A stretch of 6,296 nucleotides of DNA, taken from positions 1-6,296 of the forward strand of contig UQVG01000124.1 in the NCBI GenBank assembly GCA_900544435.1, in the 5' to 3' direction. A program made the translations under genes and the position numbers. This document shows, piece by piece, positions 1 to 5,111 of this stretch. Below the pieces are notes generated by a model. That model was not told where the DNA came from. It was given only the letters and a program-made list of their open reading frames with translations, and searched no databases. Source of the stretch: an uncultured Erysipelotrichaceae bacterium (lineage in GTDB: Bacteria; Bacillota_I; Bacilli_A; Erysipelotrichales; Coprobacillaceae). Numbering within the stretch: the first letter of the stretch is position 1; every line of letters starts with the position of its first letter.

Positions 1-2
1 CT

Positions 3-50
3 GTACTCAATTTATCCGAACCATACTATGCACATGTGTCAGATGGTTAA
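3..50 (+). pseudogene. Probable severed N-terminus of the NusG-like antiterminator
   Basis: This stretch is in the same frame as the antiterminator at 57-494 and reads VLNLSEPYYAHVSDG before a TAA at 48-50. NusG-type NGN domains usually open with an aromatic residue, a V-L strand and a short helix ending in V-x-x-F-L. The string fits that pattern, and its 'VL + 12 residues' would join FLNRR at position 60 with family-like spacing if the 15 bases 45-59 (GGTTAATTAAGTTTG) were absent. The true start codon would lie just upstream of the window. What is seen is the open frame and the stop; that it is the lost N-terminus is inference from spacing and hydrophobic pattern. It could instead be unrelated non-coding sequence. 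Confidence 0.45.
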
Positions 51-56
51 TTAAGT

Positions 57-494
57 TTGTTTTTAAATAGAAGAAAACAAGTTCACGCTTATATACCACA
101 AATGGAAAAATACATTGCTTCTAAAGAAACAATGATATTACAAGTGATGTTTCCAGGATATGTGTTTGTAGAAACAACACTTGATCAACTTGAATTTGAT
201 GCTTTCTTAAGTTCAATGGATGAAGAGAAAGATGGTATTATTAGAGAATTAAGGAAAGAAGATGTTTCGGCTTTAACTGATGATGAAAAAGATCTTTTAC
301 ACAAGCTATTAAATGAAAATGGTATTCTTGTAATGTCTGAAGGTTATAAAGAAAATGGAGTAACGGTTGTTACTGATGGACCTTTGAAAAAGTTTCAACA
401 AGATATTGTTGCTGTTAACAAGAAGGATATGTTAGCGATATTAAGAATTCAGTTTTTAAATCGAAAGATAAAAGCGGGATTAAGAGTGAGGTAA
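57..494 (+). CDS. loaP: NusG-family specialised antiterminator, LoaP-like (N-terminus interrupted)
   Basis: NusG paralogues of this kind bind RNA polymerase, and in LoaP's case also a leader RNA hairpin, and let transcription pass terminators in long polysaccharide or antibiotic operons. Counting from TTG 57, residues 1-55 carry the NGN fold, including a MFPGYVFVE motif at 31-39 (the NusG 'FPGYV' strand). Residues 60-100 form a charged linker (ELRKEDVSALTDDEKDLL). Residues 103-145 form a KOW domain with VTDGPLKKF at 105-113. The 145 residues are about 20 short of a usual 165-175 residue LoaP, the missing part being the first strand and helix. TTG 57 has no Shine-Dalgarno sequence, and TAA at 48-50 blocks extension upstream, so the gene may be a pseudogene or truncated. 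Its place just before a two-terminator leader and a polysaccharide operon supports the antitermination role. Family assignment is firm; LoaP rather than another NusG paralogue is likely; functionality is doubtful. Confidence 0.8.
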   Translation: MFLNRRKQVHAYIPQMEKYIASKETMILQVMFPGYVFVETTLDQLEFDAFLSSMDEEKDGIIRELRKEDVSALTDDEKDLLHKLLNENGILVMSEGYKENGVTVVTDGPLKKFQQDIVAVNKKDMLAILRIQFLNRKIKAGLRVR

Positions 495-502
495 AACATC
501 TA

Positions 503-531
503 GATATAGCGTAGGGATAGCCGCCTATATT
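503..531 (+). promoter_or_regulatory. Candidate antiterminator-binding RNA hairpin
   Basis: Seven pairs can form between GATATAG (503-509) and CTATATT (525-531, with one terminal G-U). C510-G523 and G511-C522 can add an upper stem over a TAGGGATAGC loop, with C524 bulged. An alternative pairing is GTAGG (511-515) with CCTAT (524-528) around loop GATAGCCG. It lies 10 bases before the first terminator. This is where a LoaP-type protein would be expected to contact nascent RNA. The binding role is inference; I cannot compare it with a consensus. Confidence 0.4.
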
Positions 532-540
532 CAAGTGTTT

Positions 541-600
541 GAACATAGTTTTTTGAGTCGAATAGGGTTACTATTGGATAGGAAAACTATGTTCTTTTTT
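541..600 (+). terminator. Intrinsic terminator T1 in the operon leader
   Basis: A perfect 12-bp stem forms between GAACATAGTTTT (541-552) and AAAACTATGTTC (583-594), followed by six T residues (595-600). The 30-base loop contains its own 5-bp hairpin, AATAG (561-565) with CTATT (571-575), making a stacked two-storey structure. It ends about 105 bases before the dehydratase, so read-through is needed for operon expression unless a promoter lies downstream. Confidence 0.8.
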
Positions 601-656
601 ATAGTTTATTGGATATGATTTCCTCACAAAAATTGCATAAGATAATAAGTTTTAAT

Positions 657-690
657 AAGAGAATGAAGTAGTTATGAATTCTCTTTTTTT
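657..690 (+). terminator. Intrinsic terminator T2 in the operon leader
   Basis: An 8-bp stem forms between AAGAGAAT (657-664) and ATTCTCTT (678-685) with a 13-base loop; the T run covers 684-690. It is weaker in GC than a typical terminator but has the right stem and U-tract layout. It ends 22 bases before the RBS of the dehydratase, so the operon's first gene sits directly behind it. Confidence 0.65.
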
Positions 691-712
691 GTCTAATTTT
701 TTAAAATGATTT

Positions 713-719
713 GGGAGAG
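713..719 (+). promoter_or_regulatory. RBS that sets the dehydratase start at GTG 727
   Basis: GGGAGAG lies about 8 bases before the in-frame GTG at 727. The in-frame ATG at 706 lies upstream of this RBS and is preceded only by T/A-rich sequence from the terminator tail, so GTG 727 is preferred. An ATG at 725 is out of frame and meets TGA immediately (ATGTGA). Confidence 0.75.
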
Positions 720-726
720 TGAAAAT

Positions 727-2571
727 GTGAAAATTACAGATTTACGGCTAGGCTTAAGGCAGTTGGGTTTAGTGGTCGTTGATATAATTGGTATTCTTTT
801 ATCTTTGTATGGTTCATTATTTTTAAGATTTAATGGATTAATAGATAAAGATTTTTTAAATAATTTAAATCATATAGTGATTGTATTAGTAGCAGTTGAT
901 ATTATTATCTTTGTAGTATCTAAGCTATATCATAGCTTATGGGAATATGCCTCTATGAGTGAAGCTAGAAATATTGTGTTTGCGACAATGTTTAGTAGCT
1001 TTATCAATATTATTATTTGTGAACTAACAGGTTATACACAACCAAGAAGTTGTTACTTCATCTTCTTTATGTTAATAACGATGTTAGTTGGTGGAATTCG
1101 TTTTTTATATCGTTTTGCGAGATTATATAGAAATTATTATACAAGTGGGAATAAAGGAAAACAATTAGATAGAGTTTTAATTATTGGTGCAGGTAGAAGT
1201 GGAGAAAAAACACTAAGAGAAATAGAAAATAGTAGTAAGGTTTCTAAAGAGGTTGTTTGTTTTATTGATGATGATAAAAATAAACATGGTAGAACATTAC
1301 ATAATATTATGATTTATGGTGGTAGAGATAAGATTATTGAAGCTGTAGATAAATATCATGTAGATGAAATCTTTGTAGCGATGCCTAGTGTTGATAAAAA
1401 AGAGATAGCAGAAATCTTAAATATCTGCAAAGAAACAAAATGTAAAATAAAAACATTACCTGGTATGTATCAACTCTTAAACAACGATATCCACATCTCT
1501 GATTTCAAAGATGTAGAAATTGAAGACTTACTAGGAAGAGAACCTATCAAAGTCAACCTTGATGAAATTGTTGGTTATGTAACCAACAAAGTCATTATGG
1601 TAACAGGTGGTGGAGGTTCTATTGGTAGTGAACTATGTAGACAAATAGCTGCTAGAGAACCAAAACAATTAATTATTGTAGATATCTATGAAAATAATGC
1701 CTATGATATCCAATTAGAACTTAGAAGAAAATATCCTGACTTAGATTTAAAAGTCATGATAGCTTCAGTTAGAAACTCAACAAAAGTCAATAAACTCTTT
1801 GAAACCTATCATCCAGACATTGTTTATCATGCAGCAGCACATAAACATGTTCCATTAATGGAAGATAGTCCAAACGAAGCAGTAAAAAACAACGTCTTTG
1901 GAACATTAAACGTTGTTAAAGCTGCTGATCAATATCATACAAAAAGATTTATTCTTATTTCTACAGATAAAGCAGTAAATCCAACAAATATCATGGGAGC
2001 TACTAAACGCATCTGTGAAATGATTATTCAAACATATAATAAAAAATCAAAAACAGAATATGTTGCAGTTAGATTTGGTAACGTATTAGGATCTAATGGA
2101 TCAGTTATTCCATTATTCAAAAAACAAATCAAGAATGGTGGACCAGTCACTGTTACCCATCCTGATATCATTAGATACTTTATGACTATTCCAGAAGCTG
2201 TATCCTTAGTCTTACAAGCTGGAGCTTACGCTAAAGGAGGAGAAATCTTTGTTTTAGATATGGGTGAACCCGTTAAGATTGCTGATATGGCTAGAAACTT
2301 AATTAAATTAAGTGGTCATGTACCAGATGTAGATATTAAAATTGTATATACTGGTTTAAGACCTGGTGAAAAATTATATGAAGAAATATTAATGGCAGAA
2401 GAAGGTATGCAAGAAACACCTAATCATCTTATTCATATTGGTAAACCAATAGATATAGATGAAGATACTTTCTTTGATAAGTTAGATCAATTAAAGATTG
2501 AAGCATATAATGAAACAGATGATATAAGAAAACTTGTTAAAGATATCGTACCAACATATAAATATAAATAA
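727..2571 (+). CDS. capD: Membrane-bound UDP-sugar 4,6-dehydratase, CapD/PglF/FlaA1 family
   Basis: Enzymes of this class convert UDP-GlcNAc (or a related sugar) to a UDP-4-keto-6-deoxy sugar at the inner face of the membrane, the first step to sugars such as bacillosamine, QuiNAc or FucNAc. From GTG 727 the protein has 614 residues, the normal full length. Four membrane helices (about 14-35, 48-66, 83-100, 109-127) precede a first Rossmann-like domain with GAGRSG at 154-159. The catalytic SDR domain starts with TGGGGSIGS at 293-301 (NAD(P) binding), then AAHKHVPLME and STDKAVNPTNIMGATK at 412-427. In the last motif T413, D414 and K415 are the expected catalytic residues, and Met423 stands where classical SDRs have Tyr before K427, as in PglF. 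RPGEKLYEE near 545-553 is also family-typical. The gene is first in the operon, behind two terminators, and ends in a hairpin overlapping its stop codon. Codon choice changes inside the gene (see findings). ATG 706 would add seven residues. Family is certain; exact substrate is not. Confidence 0.93.
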   Translation: MKITDLRLGLRQLGLVVVDIIGILLSLYGSLFLRFNGLIDKDFLNNLNHIVIVLVAVDIIIFVVSKLYHSLWEYASMSEARNIVFATMFSSFINIIICELTGYTQPRSCYFIFFMLITMLVGGIRFLYRFARLYRNYYTSGNKGKQLDRVLIIGAGRSGEKTLREIENSSKVSKEVVCFIDDDKNKHGRTLHNIMIYGGRDKIIEAVDKYHVDEIFVAMPSVDKKEIAEILNICKETKCKIKTLPGMYQLLNNDIHISDFKDVEIEDLLGREPIKVNLDEIVGYVTNKVIMVTGGGGSIGSELCRQIAAREPKQLIIVDIYENNAYDIQLELRRKYPDLDLKVMIASVRNSTKVNKLFETYHPDIVYHAAAHKHVPLMEDSPNEAVKNNVFGTLNVVKAADQYHTKRFILISTDKAVNPTNIMGATKRICEMIIQTYNKKSKTEYVAVRFGNVLGSNGSVIPLFKKQIKNGGPVTVTHPDIIRYFMTIPEAVSLVLQAGAYAKGGEIFVLDMGEPVKIADMARNLIKLSGHVPDVDIKIVYTGLRPGEKLYEEILMAEEGMQETPNHLIHIGKPIDIDEDTFFDKLDQLKIEAYNETDDIRKLVKDIVPTYKYK

Positions 2572-2597
2572 AAAAGAATATAACCATATTCTTTTTT
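2570..2597 (+). terminator. Intra-operon hairpin, terminator-like, copy 1
   Basis: AAAAAAGAATAT (2570-2581) pairs perfectly with ATATTCTTTTTT (2586-2597) over a 4-base AACC loop. The A/U ends make it symmetrical, so it could act on either strand. The stem is GC-poor, so it may be a partial terminator, an attenuator or an RNA stability element rather than a full stop; the operon continues beyond it. Confidence 0.6.
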
Positions 2598-2612
2598 ATT
2601 TATAGAGGGGAG
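2570..2612 (+). repeat. 43-bp direct repeat, copy 1 (hairpin plus RBS)
   Basis: This unit matches 3172-3214 at 42 of 43 positions; the only difference is A versus G in the hairpin loop (2583 versus 3185). It contains a 12-bp hairpin, the spacer ATTTATA and the RBS GAGGGGAG used by the acetyltransferase at 2618. Its first two bases are the last two of the dehydratase TAA stop. Confidence 0.9.
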
Positions 2613-2617
2613 ATACT

Positions 2618-3169
2618 ATGAATAGTAAATTTAAAAAGGATTATTATCGTATGACAGGAGAAGAATGGGATTTCTTAAAAGGTGGAGCTTTACAAATGCT
2701 ATGTGGTCATAGATTAAGATACATGTATCATTTTAGAAAAGCTCAAAGTGCCACTAATTATCCTGCTTTTTTATATCGTAGAATAAAAATGTTTATGCTT
2801 TCACGTAAGTATGGATTAGAAATTCATCCATATGCACAAATAGGTGAAGGTTTTGCAATATTCCATCCTTATAATATTACAATTAATCCAGATGCAATAA
2901 TAGGAAAAAATTGTAATATCTCTAAAGGCGTTACTATAGGCATGGATATGAGAGGTAAAAGAAGGGGTGCTCCTACTATTGGAGATAAAGTTTATACTGG
3001 TATAAATTCAACTATTGTTGGAAAAGTGAAAATAGGCAATGATGTTTTAATTGCACCAAATACATTTGTAAATTGTGATGTACCATCACATTCTATTGTT
3101 TTAGGAAACCCATGCAAAATTATTCATAGAGATAATGCAACAGAAGATTTTATTAATTTTAAAGTATAG
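2618..3169 (+). CDS. Serine-acetyltransferase-like beta-helix acyltransferase
   Basis: This is a probable sugar O- or N-acetyltransferase using acetyl-CoA, of the left-handed beta-helix (hexapeptide repeat) SAT-like group found in polysaccharide clusters (WcaB-type). Residues 1-65 are a basic, partly hydrophobic helical lead, not the large helical domain of CysE. Hexapeptide coils run from about 67 (LEIHPYAQIGEGFAIFHP) through NPDAIIGKNCNISKGVTIG, TIGDKVYTG and VGKVKIGNDVLIAPN, closing with LGNPCKII at 162-169. H83 aligns with the catalytic His158 of CysE, and E68 stands near CysE Asp143. The equivalent of CysE His193 (in RHPKI) is A118 (RGAPTI), so serine is probably not the acceptor. At 183 residues it has the usual length for this group. 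The start is ATG 2618 behind GAGGGGAG. The gene is bracketed by two 43-bp repeats, suggesting an accessory module. It lacks the Rossmann N-terminus of PglD. Family is clear; acceptor unknown. Confidence 0.87.
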   Translation: MNSKFKKDYYRMTGEEWDFLKGGALQMLCGHRLRYMYHFRKAQSATNYPAFLYRRIKMFMLSRKYGLEIHPYAQIGEGFAIFHPYNITINPDAIIGKNCNISKGVTIGMDMRGKRRGAPTIGDKVYTGINSTIVGKVKIGNDVLIAPNTFVNCDVPSHSIVLGNPCKIIHRDNATEDFINFKV

Positions 3170-3171
3170 TA

Positions 3172-3199
3172 AAAAAAGAATATAGCCATATTCTTTTTT
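3172..3199 (+). terminator. Intra-operon hairpin, terminator-like, copy 2
   Basis: AAAAAAGAATAT (3172-3183) pairs perfectly with ATATTCTTTTTT (3188-3199) over an AGCC loop. It sits between the acetyltransferase stop and the sugar transferase RBS. It is the same structure as at 2570-2597, with the same doubt about how strongly it stops transcription. Confidence 0.6.
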
Positions 3200-3214
3200 A
3201 TTTATAGAGGGGAG
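3172..3214 (+). repeat. 43-bp direct repeat, copy 2 (hairpin plus RBS)
   Basis: This is the second copy of the unit at 2570-2612, offset by 602 bases and differing only in one loop base. It follows the acetyltransferase stop by two bases and supplies the RBS (GAGGGGAG, extended to GAGGGGAGG) for the sugar transferase at 3222. Confidence 0.9.
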
Positions 3215-3221
3215 GCAAAAA

Positions 3222-4031
3222 ATGAAATTAGTTATTTTAATCATTATACTTTTCATTTTTATTAAAATAAAAAAAGGACAAAGTGTTTATGATAACGCTA
3301 TTGAAGAAAAGAATCCTTTTGAAGGAAAAAGAGTAACATTTATAGAAGATGAAAATGATAAAGAAAATGCTGATGGTAAAAGAGGTCATCTTGTTGAAAT
3401 AAATCAACAACTAAGAAAAAGAAGTATCTATGATCGATATATCAAAAGAATCATAGATATCATTCTTTCCTTTTGTGGTTTAGTTGTTTTATCTCCTATT
3501 TACCTTATTATTATCATTGCTATAAAAATAGATGATCCAGGACCAGTATTATTTACTCAAAAAAGAGTAGGACAAAACAAACAATATTTCAAATTACACA
3601 AATTTAGAAGTATGAAAATGTCTACACCACATGATGTACCAACACATATGTTAGAAAATCCTGATCAATATATTACTAAAGTTGGAAAATTTTTAAGAAA
3701 ATCATCATTAGATGAGATTCCTCAAATATGGGATATTTTTATTGGAAATATGGCTGTTATTGGACCAAGACCAGCTCTTTGGAACCAAGATTGTTTAACA
3801 TCATTAAGAGATCAATATGGAGCTAATGATGTTAAACCTGGTTTAACTGGTTGGGCTCAAGTTCATGGTAGAGATGAATTAGAATTAGATGTAAAAGCTA
3901 GATTAGATGGTGAATATGTTGAAAAGCAAAGCTTAATTTTTGATATTAAATGTTTTTTAATGACAATTGGTGCTGTCGCAACTTCAAAAGGTGTTGTTGA
4001 AGGTGGTACAGGAAGTATGGGGGATGAGTAA
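3222..4031 (+). CDS. Undecaprenyl-phosphate sugar phosphotransferase, PglC/WbaP-type (Bac_transf family)
   Basis: This enzyme starts repeat-unit assembly by moving a sugar-1-phosphate from a UDP-sugar to undecaprenyl phosphate at the cytoplasmic membrane face. The core begins near residue 68 (IYDRYIKRIIDI). It continues with the re-entrant hydrophobic helix at about 78-102 containing the Ser91-Pro92 break, RVGQNKQYFKLHKFRSM at 115-131, SLDEIPQIWD at 162-171 with the catalytic D164-E165 pair, IGPRP at 180-184 and KPGLTGWAQVHGRDEL at 205-220. Unusually, residues 1-15 form an extra hydrophobic segment followed by about 50 charged residues rich in D, E and K, absent from the minimal ~200-residue PglC form and much shorter than the multi-helix WbaP N-terminus. 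The start is firm: GAGGGGAGG lies 7 bases before ATG 3222. The stop overlaps the next gene by one base (TAATG). A bacillosamine-type or other amino sugar is plausible given the upstream dehydratase, but specificity is not readable here. Confidence 0.93.
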   Translation: MKLVILIIILFIFIKIKKGQSVYDNAIEEKNPFEGKRVTFIEDENDKENADGKRGHLVEINQQLRKRSIYDRYIKRIIDIILSFCGLVVLSPIYLIIIIAIKIDDPGPVLFTQKRVGQNKQYFKLHKFRSMKMSTPHDVPTHMLENPDQYITKVGKFLRKSSLDEIPQIWDIFIGNMAVIGPRPALWNQDCLTSLRDQYGANDVKPGLTGWAQVHGRDELELDVKARLDGEYVEKQSLIFDIKCFLMTIGAVATSKGVVEGGTGSMGDE

Positions 4032-5101
4032 TGAAAATATTAATTTTAACGAATCATTCTTATATGCTTTATCAATTTAGAAAAGAATTGATTTTAAAGT
4101 TGTTAGAGGATCATGAAGTAATTATTTCAACACCATTTGTTGGACATGAAGATGATTTAAAAGAAATGGGATGTCAAATGATTAATACTTATGTTGATAG
4201 AAGGGGTATTAATCCTTTGACAGATATGAAACTTATCAAAAGATATAAAGAAATTATAAAAGAAGTTAAACCTGATAAAGTAATTACGTATTCTATTAAA
4301 CCTAATATCTATGGTGGTATGATTTGTAAAAAAATGAATATTCCTTATTATTGTAATGTTCAAGGATTAGGAACAGCTTTTCAAAAGAAAGTATTAGCAC
4401 AATTAGTTACAGTTCTATATAAAAATGCTTTCAAAAAAGTAAAAACTGTTTTCTTTGAAAACAAAGGAAACGCTCAAGTCTTTATTGATAAACATATTAT
4501 TCCAGCTAATAAAATTACTTTATTAAATGGAGCTGGTGTTAACTTAGAACAATATCATTATCTAGAATATCCAACAAATGAAAAACTTCATTTTTTATTT
4601 GTTGGAAGAATCATGAAAGAAAAAGGTGTAGATGAATTATTTGAAGTGATTGAATCACTTCAAAATAAAAATATTGTTTTAGATATTGTAGGATTCTTTG
4701 AAGATGAATATAAAGAAAAAATAGATGAACTTGTAGAAAAGAATCTAGCTATATTTCATGGTTTCCAAACAGATGTAAGACCTTATTATCAAAATGCTAA
4801 TTGTGTTGTATTACCTTCATATCATGAAGGTATGAGTAACGTTTTACTAGAAGCTTCAGCTTCTGGTAGACCAGTTATTACAACTGATATACCTGGTTGT
4901 AAAGAAGCTGTAGATGATCATATAACAGGCTATTTATGTAAAGCTAAAGATGTAAGAAGTCTTCATGATAAAATGAGTCAATTTTGTAAACTTGATAATG
5001 ATCAAAGAAAACAAATGGGTATAAAAGCAAGAGAAAAAATGGAAAAAGAATTTGATAAGAAAATGGTTGTAGAAAAAACGATAGAAAGTATAGTGGAGTA
5101 G
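4031..5101 (+). CDS. GT-B glycosyltransferase, family 4 (CapM/PglA-like)
   Basis: This cytoplasmic enzyme probably adds the second sugar to the undecaprenyl-linked primer, retaining the anomeric configuration. The 356 residues give both GT-B halves: an N-terminal acceptor half opening with MKILILTNHSYMLYQFR, and a C-terminal nucleotide-sugar half with VGRIMKEKGVDELFE at 191-205, HGFQTDVRPYYQNA near 243-256 and the EX7E motif E266...E274 in EGMSNVLLEASASGRPVITT. The N-terminal half, with VDRRGINPLTD and VITYSIKPNIYGG, resembles the PglA/CapM group of amino-sugar transferases. The start ATG 4031 overlaps the previous stop by one base and is preceded by GGGGG at 4019-4023, so it is probably translationally coupled to the phosphoglycosyl transferase. 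Such coupling of the first two glycosylation enzymes fits sequential action on the same lipid. Donor sugar is unknown. Confidence 0.92.
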   Translation: MKILILTNHSYMLYQFRKELILKLLEDHEVIISTPFVGHEDDLKEMGCQMINTYVDRRGINPLTDMKLIKRYKEIIKEVKPDKVITYSIKPNIYGGMICKKMNIPYYCNVQGLGTAFQKKVLAQLVTVLYKNAFKKVKTVFFENKGNAQVFIDKHIIPANKITLLNGAGVNLEQYHYLEYPTNEKLHFLFVGRIMKEKGVDELFEVIESLQNKNIVLDIVGFFEDEYKEKIDELVEKNLAIFHGFQTDVRPYYQNANCVVLPSYHEGMSNVLLEASASGRPVITTDIPGCKEAVDDHITGYLCKAKDVRSLHDKMSQFCKLDNDQRKQMGIKAREKMEKEFDKKMVVEKTIESIVE

Positions 5102-5111
5102 AGGAAAAAAT

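Larger units (their letters stand above)
495..705 (+). promoter_or_regulatory. Untranslated operon leader with hairpin and tandem terminators
   Basis: This gap between the antiterminator and the dehydratase holds, in order, a G-rich-loop hairpin (503-531), a strong intrinsic terminator (541-600) and a second terminator (657-690). No coding sequence is apparent. Two terminators in a row before the first biosynthetic gene, right after a NusG paralogue gene, is the architecture of a processive-antitermination leader. Transcription probably enters from upstream of the window, since I found no convincing sigma-70-type promoter here. The role is inferred from architecture. Confidence 0.6.

Noticed and set aside
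633..661. Possible promoter (TTGCAT with A/T-rich hexamers downstream)
   Set aside because: No -10-like hexamer falls at 16-18 bases from the TTGCAT. In sequence this AT-rich, chance matches are common.
725..730. ATGTGA as an alternative start or minimal ORF
   Set aside because: It is a start followed at once by a stop, out of frame with the dehydratase. The GTG two bases later is in frame and fits the RBS.
2618..3169. Identity as PglD or as CysE
   Set aside because: There is no Rossmann N-terminal domain as in PglD. The CysE N-terminal helical domain and the His193 equivalent are missing.
2570..3214. Insertion sequence or CRISPR array explaining the 43-bp repeats
   Set aside because: There are only two copies, 602 bases apart, with an acetyltransferase gene between them and no transposase, terminal inverted repeats or regular spacers.
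4157..4363. Open frame of 68 codons on the - strand
   Set aside because: It lies wholly inside the well-supported GT4 gene, is rich in Asn, Ile and Phe as expected for an antisense AT-rich shadow, and shows no domain.
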